Assembly (NCBI RefSeq): GCF_001431045.1
Contig: NZ_BCLE01000018.1
Coordinates: 1-46,931, forward strand
Length of the DNA stretch: 46,931 bases
Direction: 5' to 3'
DNA from: Streptococcus orisasini
GTDB taxonomy: Bacteria; Bacillota; Bacilli; Lactobacillales; Streptococcaceae
The notes under the pieces are model-generated. The model was not told the DNA's origin. It ran no database searches and worked only from the letters and a program-made list of their open reading frames with translations. Both the position numbers and the translations under genes were made by a program. Positions 41,720 to 46,931 of the stretch are shown here, in pieces; within the stretch, counting starts at the first letter, position 1; each line of letters begins with the position of its first letter.

Positions 41720-42778
41720 ATGTGGTCAATTTTAGGAAATTATGCCTTTTCCCAAACAGGGCTGAACAAGCGCTATCAGCAGGCCAAACAGCTGCTCTTA
41801 TGGGAAAGTGCAGGGTGGACTAGACAAGATATAAAGCAACTAGCTAAAAGAGATTTGCAGCCAGCTGATTTTTGCATAGGCTCTCAGGTTTTTCAGTTAT
41901 TGTGGCAAGCTGCTTACGGCAGGAAAAAGGCTGAGAAACTGCTCATGATTGTTTTAGACATGGCTGCTATGCCGAAAGAATTATCTGGTGATTTGCAGGA
42001 AAATCAGCAATTAGTCCGCCGTTTTTCAAATGATTTGGCGCCAGATCATGCTTTTTGGCAGGAGTTTTCACATCTGGTTCAAGAAGTTTTTCCAAGGGAG
42101 CAACTCAGTACTGACACAAGTTTTGCTAAGCGCATTCACCAGTTTCGCTATGTCATCTCCAGCCAGCAGGCCCAGTATATTCGCCGGCATTTTAAAAGGG
42201 CTAAGATAACGGATGAGGAGGCCTTGGCTGCTTTTTTAAAAGGCAAAAAAGGCCAGCGGTTTTGGCGGAAAACGGCTGATTATAGTCTGAATGAGTCTGC
42301 CAGACTTCACAACAAACTGGCTTTTAAGAATGGGCAAACGGTTTATCCAGATAATTCTTACCGTGTTAATTTTAAAGTGTTATTACATTTCCATACCGAA
42401 TTTATCCTTGATAGTGAAGGGTGTTTCCTAAATGAAATTGATGCGGAACAAGTCACGCAAAATGGGATTATTAACGGTGCCAGCTTTAACTATGCTAATA
42501 AGGCAGACAAGCGCCATTGGGAGCTGGATGTCAATCCTGCTAAGAAGCATGATCCTGCTTTTAGAACGGCTGTTATTGCTAATAAGGAATATCATTTTAA
42601 AGCTCCCAAAGCTGCTTCTAAAAGAAGTCAGGCAAAATCTGTCGAGGACTGGCAAAGGAGTTATTTTAACAAAAAGGGCCTTTATGCCAGCAGACACAAA
42701 AGCAATTTTAAGGCGGTTAAAAAGCATGTGCGGCAATTTAAATGGCAGCTTTTCAAACTGAGGTGGAAAAGAAGGTGA
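41720..42778 (+). CDS. DUF3114-like protein of unknown function
   Basis: The 352-residue, basic protein lacks a signal peptide or membrane helix. The centre 'KRIHQFRYVISSQQAQYIRR' and the C-terminal half with 'LHFHTEFILDSEG', 'NGASFNYANK' and 'KRHWELDVNPAKKHDPAFR' resemble, from memory, streptococcal DUF3114 proteins, whose C-terminal part has a fold-like pattern of polymorphic toxins. No function is established. AAAGGAGGGAG precedes the ATG. It has its own promoter and a hairpin after it. Confidence 0.6.
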   Translation: MWSILGNYAFSQTGLNKRYQQAKQLLLWESAGWTRQDIKQLAKRDLQPADFCIGSQVFQLLWQAAYGRKKAEKLLMIVLDMAAMPKELSGDLQENQQLVRRFSNDLAPDHAFWQEFSHLVQEVFPREQLSTDTSFAKRIHQFRYVISSQQAQYIRRHFKRAKITDEEALAAFLKGKKGQRFWRKTADYSLNESARLHNKLAFKNGQTVYPDNSYRVNFKVLLHFHTEFILDSEGCFLNEIDAEQVTQNGIINGASFNYANKADKRHWELDVNPAKKHDPAFRTAVIANKEYHFKAPKAASKRSQAKSVEDWQRSYFNKKGLYASRHKSNFKAVKKHVRQFKWQLFKLRWKRR

Positions 42779-42784
42779 GGCTTG

Positions 42785-42814
42785 CAACTTTTAGGAAATA
42801 ATTCCCAAAAGTTG
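42785..42814 (+). terminator. Hairpin after the DUF3114-like gene
   Basis: CAACTTTT (42785-42792) and AAAAGTTG (42807-42814), with GG/CC inside, followed by TTTAAATTTT. A moderate terminator. Confidence 0.6.
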
Positions 42815-42864
42815 TTTAAATTTTGATAAAATAAAGATAGTGTGACGTGCGAAAGGAGATTCTG

Positions 42865-43680
42865 ATGAAAGACATACGCCTGATTGCTACAGATATGGAT
42901 GGTACTTTTTTAACTCCAGCTGGCAGTTTTAATCATCAGCGCTTAAGGAGGCTGCTGCAAGAATTTAAAAAACAAGGTCTTGTCTTTGCTGTTGCCAGCG
43001 GCCGTTCTTTTTTGGCTTTAGATAGGCTTTTTGGGGATTTCAAAGACCAGATTGCTATTATTGCTGAAAATGGCAGTTTGATTCAGTATAAAAATAAAAT
43101 TTTGTTTGAACATTTTATGTCTAAGGAACAGTATCTAGCCTTGATCGCTAACATTTTGGAAAATCCCTACAATCAAGGCACAGAGCTGCTTTTGTCTGGC
43201 AAAAAGGCTGCTTATATTTTGGCTGACAGCCCACAAAGCTATGTGGAAAAGATGCGTTATTATTATGAAAATATCTGCTTGGTGAAAGATTTTGACCATT
43301 TGGATGATGATATTTTTAAAATCACGACCAATTTTCCTCCAAAGGACATCAGCAAAGGCACTGCCTGGCTTAATAAAAAGCTACCTCATATGCAGGCTGT
43401 GACAACGGGCTTTGAATCCATTGATGTTATCTTACGAGGGGCCAACAAAAGCTTTGGTCTGAACCGTCTCTGCCAAGTTTTAGGCATCGGTTCTGAACAG
43501 GTTGTGGCTTTTGGTGATGATTTAAATGATTTTGAAATGCTGACCTTTGCAGGAAGGGCAGTTGCTCCTGAAAATGCACGAGCTGAAATTCGCGAAATCG
43601 CAGATGATATTATTGGCCACCATCAAGAAGAATCAGTGATCGCTTATATGGAAGGTATGGTAAGGAATGGCAGAATTTAA
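42865..43680 (+). CDS. Cof-type HAD phosphatase
   Basis: The 271-residue HAD phosphatase of the Cof/YidA type begins 'LIATDMDGTFL' (nucleophile Asp10 and Asp12). It has 'AVASGRS' (motif II), a lysine before 'FGLNRL' (motif III) and 'GDDLNDFEML' (motif IV), with a C2-type cap between. These enzymes dephosphorylate sugar phosphates or flavin intermediates; the substrate is unknown. The start is the ATG behind AAAGGAG. It overlaps the next Cof gene by 14 bp. Confidence 0.9.
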   Translation: MKDIRLIATDMDGTFLTPAGSFNHQRLRRLLQEFKKQGLVFAVASGRSFLALDRLFGDFKDQIAIIAENGSLIQYKNKILFEHFMSKEQYLALIANILENPYNQGTELLLSGKKAAYILADSPQSYVEKMRYYYENICLVKDFDHLDDDIFKITTNFPPKDISKGTAWLNKKLPHMQAVTTGFESIDVILRGANKSFGLNRLCQVLGIGSEQVVAFGDDLNDFEMLTFAGRAVAPENARAEIREIADDIIGHHQEESVIAYMEGMVRNGRI

Positions 43681-44485
43681 ATTACTGGCTTTGGACTTAG
43701 ACGGAACACTTTTTAATACTAAAAAAGAAGTCAGTCCTGCAAACAAGGCTGCTCTCAAAGCAGCACAGGAAAAAGGAGTTAAGGTTGTTATCACGACAGG
43801 CCGCCCCTTAAAGGCTATCGAACATTTGCTGGAAGAACTTGATTTAATATCAGAGGACAATTACCTCATCACCTTTAATGGCGGTTTGGTTCAAAAAACA
43901 ACCGGAGAAATTCTGGATAAGACTGCCATGACACGCAAGCACATTGAAACTATTCAGACAGAGATGGAAAAATTAGCCCTGCCTGTTGATGTGCTGAGCG
44001 ATGGTATGGTCTACAGCATCAGCAATCAAGACAACCATTCGCTTTATCATATGGCAAATCCTATGCTTAGCTTTAAGGAGATTGATGGCCTCAAACAGCT
44101 TCCTGATGTTATTTATAACAAAGTGGTTGTTGTCTATGATGCGGATTTTTTGGATCAGCAGATTAAAAAAATTCCCCAGTATATGTATGAAGAATTCGAG
44201 GTCTTTAAATCGCGGGACATTATCTTAGAAATTATGCCTAAAGGTGTTCACAAAGCAGTTGGACTGAATTTGTTGATTAAGCATCTAGGGATTGACCAAA
44301 GTGAAGTGATGGCTATGGGAGATGAAGAAAATGACCTGAGCATGCTGGAGTGGGCAGGCTTTGGCGTAGCAATGGCAAATGGTGTTGCTGTTGCTAAGCA
44401 AACGGCTGATGCTGTTACCGAGCGAACCAATGACGAATCCGGCGTTGCTGAGGCTATTGAACAATATATTTTGAGCGAGGATTGA
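43667..44485 (+). CDS. Cof-type HAD phosphatase (YidA-like)
   Basis: This second Cof-type HAD protein has 272 residues: 'LLALDLDGTLFNT' at the start (Asp10 and Asp12), 'VVITTGRP' near 42-49, 'HKAVGLNLLIKHLG' and 'GDEENDLSML' late. It is closer than its neighbour to YidA-type sugar phosphatases. Its start lies in the end of the previous gene and its stop is one base before the ftsY ATG. The order of Cof phosphatase genes before ftsY is common in streptococci. Confidence 0.92.
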   Translation: MAEFKLLALDLDGTLFNTKKEVSPANKAALKAAQEKGVKVVITTGRPLKAIEHLLEELDLISEDNYLITFNGGLVQKTTGEILDKTAMTRKHIETIQTEMEKLALPVDVLSDGMVYSISNQDNHSLYHMANPMLSFKEIDGLKQLPDVIYNKVVVVYDADFLDQQIKKIPQYMYEEFEVFKSRDIILEIMPKGVHKAVGLNLLIKHLGIDQSEVMAMGDEENDLSMLEWAGFGVAMANGVAVAKQTADAVTERTNDESGVAEAIEQYILSED

Positions 44486-44486
44486 A

Positions 44487-45986
44487 ATGGGATTATTTGA
44501 CCGCTTATTTGGAAAGAAAAAAGAAGAAAATAACTTAGAAACGACAGACATTTCTCAGGCGGCAGAGCAAACAGAAGCTGATGAAAAGCCAGCACAGGCA
44601 GACTTGTCAGCTGCGGCAGAAAATCTTTCGGATGCAGAACAAGCACCTGCTGCAGCTGAAGATTTACCTGAGACTGATCAATCAGTGTCTGCTTCTGCTT
44701 CTGGAACTGCTTCAGAGATCAATGAGGTTCAGGAGTCAGCAGCTTTAGATTCTATTGAACCAGCAGATCAGCTCACAGAGACATCAGAAGATTCTCCTGA
44801 AATTGTCAAAGAAACAGCTGCTGATGAAGAAGTCACGGCTGGTCAGCCTGAGTCAGAGGTAGCAACAGCTGAACCGAAAAGCAGTTCAGCAGACTTTATG
44901 GCAGATTACTATGCCCGCAAGGCCGCACTAGCTCAGCAAATCAATCAAGGTTCAGCCGTTCAGCCAGAAACAAAGACAGAAGAGATTCAAGCCGAGGCAG
45001 ACGTTTCAGAGCAGGAAACAGAGACCAGTCTCTCTCAAGCGGACAAGAGCAGTCAGAAAGAATCTGAGGAAGAAAAATATAACCGCAGTTTAAAGAAAAC
45101 CCGCACTGGTTTTGGCGCCCGTCTGAATGCCTTTTTGGCTAATTTTCGCAGTGTTGACGAGGAATTCTTTGAAGAACTGGAAGAAATGCTGATTCTGTCA
45201 GATGTCGGTGTTCAAGTTGCATCGACTCTGGCTGAGGATTTGCGCTACGAAGCCAAATTAGAAAAGGCTAAAAAACCGGAGGCGCTTCGCCGTGTCATCA
45301 TTGAAAAACTGGTTGATATTTATGAAAAAGACGGCCAGTTCAATGAAAAAATCAATCTGCAAAATGGTGTCACAGTCATGCTGTTTGTCGGTGTCAACGG
45401 TGTTGGCAAAACAACATCTATCGGGAAATTAGCTTATAAGTACAAAAATCAAGGGAAGAAAGTCATGTTGGTTGCAGCTGATACCTTCCGGGCCGGAGCT
45501 GTCGCTCAGCTGGTCGAATGGGGCCGCCGTGTGGACGTTCCAGTCATTACAGGGCCTGAGAAGGCAGATCCGGCCAGTGTTGTCTATGATGGGGTTGAAA
45601 AGGCTCTGGCAGAAGGTGTTGACATCCTCATGATTGATACGGCTGGCCGTCTGCAAAATAAGGACAATCTGATGGCAGAGCTGGAAAAAATCGGCCGTAT
45701 TGTCAAGCGTGTCATACCAGACGCACCTCATGAAACGCTTCTGGCTCTCGATGCCTCGACAGGCCAGAACGCTCTTGTACAGGCCAAGGAATTCTCCAAA
45801 ATAACACCTCTAACAGGTTTAGTTCTGACAAAAATTGATGGAACAGCTAAGGGCGGTGTTGTTCTGGCCATTCGTCAGGAACTTGATATTCCTGTGAAAT
45901 TTATCGGTTTTGGTGAAAAAATTGATGATATTGGTGAATTTAATTCGGAAGACTTCATGAAGGGACTTTTGGAAGGTTTACTGTAA
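44487..45986 (+). CDS. ftsY: Signal recognition particle receptor FtsY
   Basis: FtsY docks ribosomes carrying SRP at the membrane. The 499-residue protein has a long acidic, Ala/Glu-rich N-terminal region (about 15-200) that binds membrane, an N domain and a GTPase G domain. G1 'GVNGVGKTTS' is at 302-311, with 'DTAGRLQNK' and 'TKIDGTAKGG' following. The N-terminal region is variable in length among species. The ATG follows GAGCGAGG. It is the last gene of the Cof-Cof-ftsY operon. Confidence 0.97.
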   Translation: MGLFDRLFGKKKEENNLETTDISQAAEQTEADEKPAQADLSAAAENLSDAEQAPAAAEDLPETDQSVSASASGTASEINEVQESAALDSIEPADQLTETSEDSPEIVKETAADEEVTAGQPESEVATAEPKSSSADFMADYYARKAALAQQINQGSAVQPETKTEEIQAEADVSEQETETSLSQADKSSQKESEEEKYNRSLKKTRTGFGARLNAFLANFRSVDEEFFEELEEMLILSDVGVQVASTLAEDLRYEAKLEKAKKPEALRRVIIEKLVDIYEKDGQFNEKINLQNGVTVMLFVGVNGVGKTTSIGKLAYKYKNQGKKVMLVAADTFRAGAVAQLVEWGRRVDVPVITGPEKADPASVVYDGVEKALAEGVDILMIDTAGRLQNKDNLMAELEKIGRIVKRVIPDAPHETLLALDASTGQNALVQAKEFSKITPLTGLVLTKIDGTAKGGVVLAIRQELDIPVKFIGFGEKIDDIGEFNSEDFMKGLLEGLL

Positions 45987-45991
45987 AATAC

Positions 45992-46042
45992 AAAAAAACT
46001 CTCTGACATTTGCTTGAAAGCAGCAAATGTCAGAGAGTTTTT
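45992..46042. terminator. Bidirectional terminator between ftsY and the MFS gene
   Basis: ACTCTCTGACATTTGCT (from 45998) and AGCAAATGTCAGAGAGT are perfect complements, with an A-run on the left and a T-run on the right, so it works in both directions. Confidence 0.95.
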
Positions 46043-46046
46043 CGAT

Positions 46047-46931
46047 TTATTCATTCTTCTTCAAAGAAGCAAAAAGTATTTTGAAGCAGATAAAGATGAA
46101 CAGGACTAGGATAAAGAGAGCCCAGAAAATAGTTTTAACACCAGCCGTCATGTTTGGTGCTAGCTGCAAAACCACAGAAGACAGAGCCGTTCCCAGAGCT
46201 CCTGCAAACTGCTGCATCATTTGAAAAATAGCAGTAGCATCAGCCGTTTTGTTTCTCGGCAGCTGTGAAATGGCGACTGCCATCGTATTGTTGAAAGACA
46301 TGTTACGGCCGAATGTAAACATGATATAGACCAGTGACATCAACATGACGGTCAGTGAGTCAGCCCATGAGGCAAAGATGAACAGACTAACAGCAAAGAG
46401 AATATTGCCTGCATAAAGAGACAGTTTAGGTCCCTTAATGTCATAAAGTTTTCCAAAAAACGGTGCCAACAGTCCACCCAGAAGAGTTCCCGGCAGCAGC
46501 ACGAATCCAGCAGCGGTGGTCGAAACATGCTCGACCTGGACTAAAAAATTGGGAATAAGAAAGTTGGAAGCCAAATTTGAAAATTGATAAATAAAAAAAG
46601 GAATCAGTCCTAAAATGACAGGAAGCTGCTTCAAAATGCGAATGTCCAGAAAAGGTGTTTCTGATTTTAGAGTTCTTACAACAAACAAAACACAGGCCAG
46701 TATGAAAATCAGCAGAGCAAGCCAATTGACAGAACCAGATTCCAAGCCGGAAATCAGAATCAAAAAGAAACTTAGTGTAACTGCCAGCAAGAGAAAGCTA
46801 ATAAGATCAAAGGGGCGTTTTTCGTCTTTAACCGAATTTTCCAGAACAAAATAACTAATCAAAAAAGCGATAACAGGAACCGGAAGTGTTAAGAGGAAAA
46901 TCCACTGCCAAGAGAAATGGGCAATCATAAA
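46047..46931 (-). CDS. Drug-efflux MFS transporter (DHA2 type), 5' part missing
   Basis: Only the C-terminal part, 294 residues, is inside the window; the frame stays open at the right edge. About nine hydrophobic helices are visible. 'WQWIFLLTLPVPVIAFLISY' is the typical 'WRWIFxxNxP' start of helix 6 in the 14-helix EmrB/QacA group, and 'AGFVLLPGTLLGGLLAPFFG' carries a glycine/proline motif of the second half. It should export drugs or other toxic compounds with protons. It ends at the shared terminator with ftsY. Confidence 0.85.
   Translation of the reverse strand, partial: FMIAHFSWQWIFLLTLPVPVIAFLISYFVLENSVKDEKRPFDLISFLLLAVTLSFFLILISGLESGSVNWLALLIFILACVLFVVRTLKSETPFLDIRILKQLPVILGLIPFFIYQFSNLASNFLIPNFLVQVEHVSTTAAGFVLLPGTLLGGLLAPFFGKLYDIKGPKLSLYAGNILFAVSLFIFASWADSLTVMLMSLVYIMFTFGRNMSFNNTMAVAISQLPRNKTADATAIFQMMQQFAGALGTALSSVVLQLAPNMTAGVKTIFWALFILVLFIFICFKILFASLKKNE

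Overview
The window looks like a chromosomal segment of a Streptococcus of the mutans group. It has low GC, Shine-Dalgarno sites of the AAGGAGG type and many extended -10 promoters (TGnTATAAT). Proteins such as the undecaprenol kinase, Era and the cellobiose 6-phospho-beta-glucosidase read, from memory, as near relatives of the Streptococcus mutans proteins. The gene order bgl, celB, celR, celC, orf, celD is the S. mutans cellobiose locus. No rRNA, tRNA or CRISPR array was seen.

Layout. 1-2500: two secreted PepSY-domain paralogues, the second with Ser/Thr/Ala repeats and an Asp/His-rich tail, and a well-formed candidate small RNA between them. 2600-8313: msrA, yozE, phoH, a DUF3781 remnant, a GNAT acetyltransferase, a HAD phosphatase, then ybeY-dgkA-era. 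8314-18069: a streptococcal intergenic repeat, a second candidate structured RNA, small-molecule enzymes (hydrolase, VOC, Nudix, DinB-like), then mutM-coaE-methyltransferase-MFS efflux-rpmG-secG-rnr-smpB. 18161-19275 (minus): glyoxalase and nitroreductase. 19500-26490: the cellobiose regulon. 26548-28207: alpha carbonic anhydrase and a CarS-like membrane protein.

28208-30135 is an accessory island made of fragments: two 85-bp copies of an IS3-type end, a piece of a C39-peptidase bacteriocin exporter, a tiny hydrophobic peptide, a Gly/Ala-rich bacteriocin gene broken at a run of seven G, a likely immunity gene, and IS3 and ISL3 transposase remnants.

30136-36647: pepQ and ccpA divergent around a cre site, cytoplasmic alpha-amylase and two glycolipid glycosyltransferases. 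36648-39143: T-box-controlled thrS with an unusual nested inverted-repeat element between the T-box terminator and the gene. 39227-41600: an XRE/AbrB regulator, an overlapping 27-residue peptide ORF and an ABC exporter. 41720-46931: a DUF3114-like gene, two Cof phosphatases, ftsY and part of a drug-efflux MFS gene.

How the parts connect. The clearest regulatory logic is in the sugar genes. The bgl and celB promoters share a palindrome, ATTTCCnTA/TAnGGAAAT, at the same distance upstream of the -10, and each has a cre site over the promoter. This predicts activation by CelR and repression by CcpA, whose gene is also in the window and has its own cre. The most novel material is the broken bacteriocin island, the twin operators, the candidate RNAs, and the short peptide ORFs.
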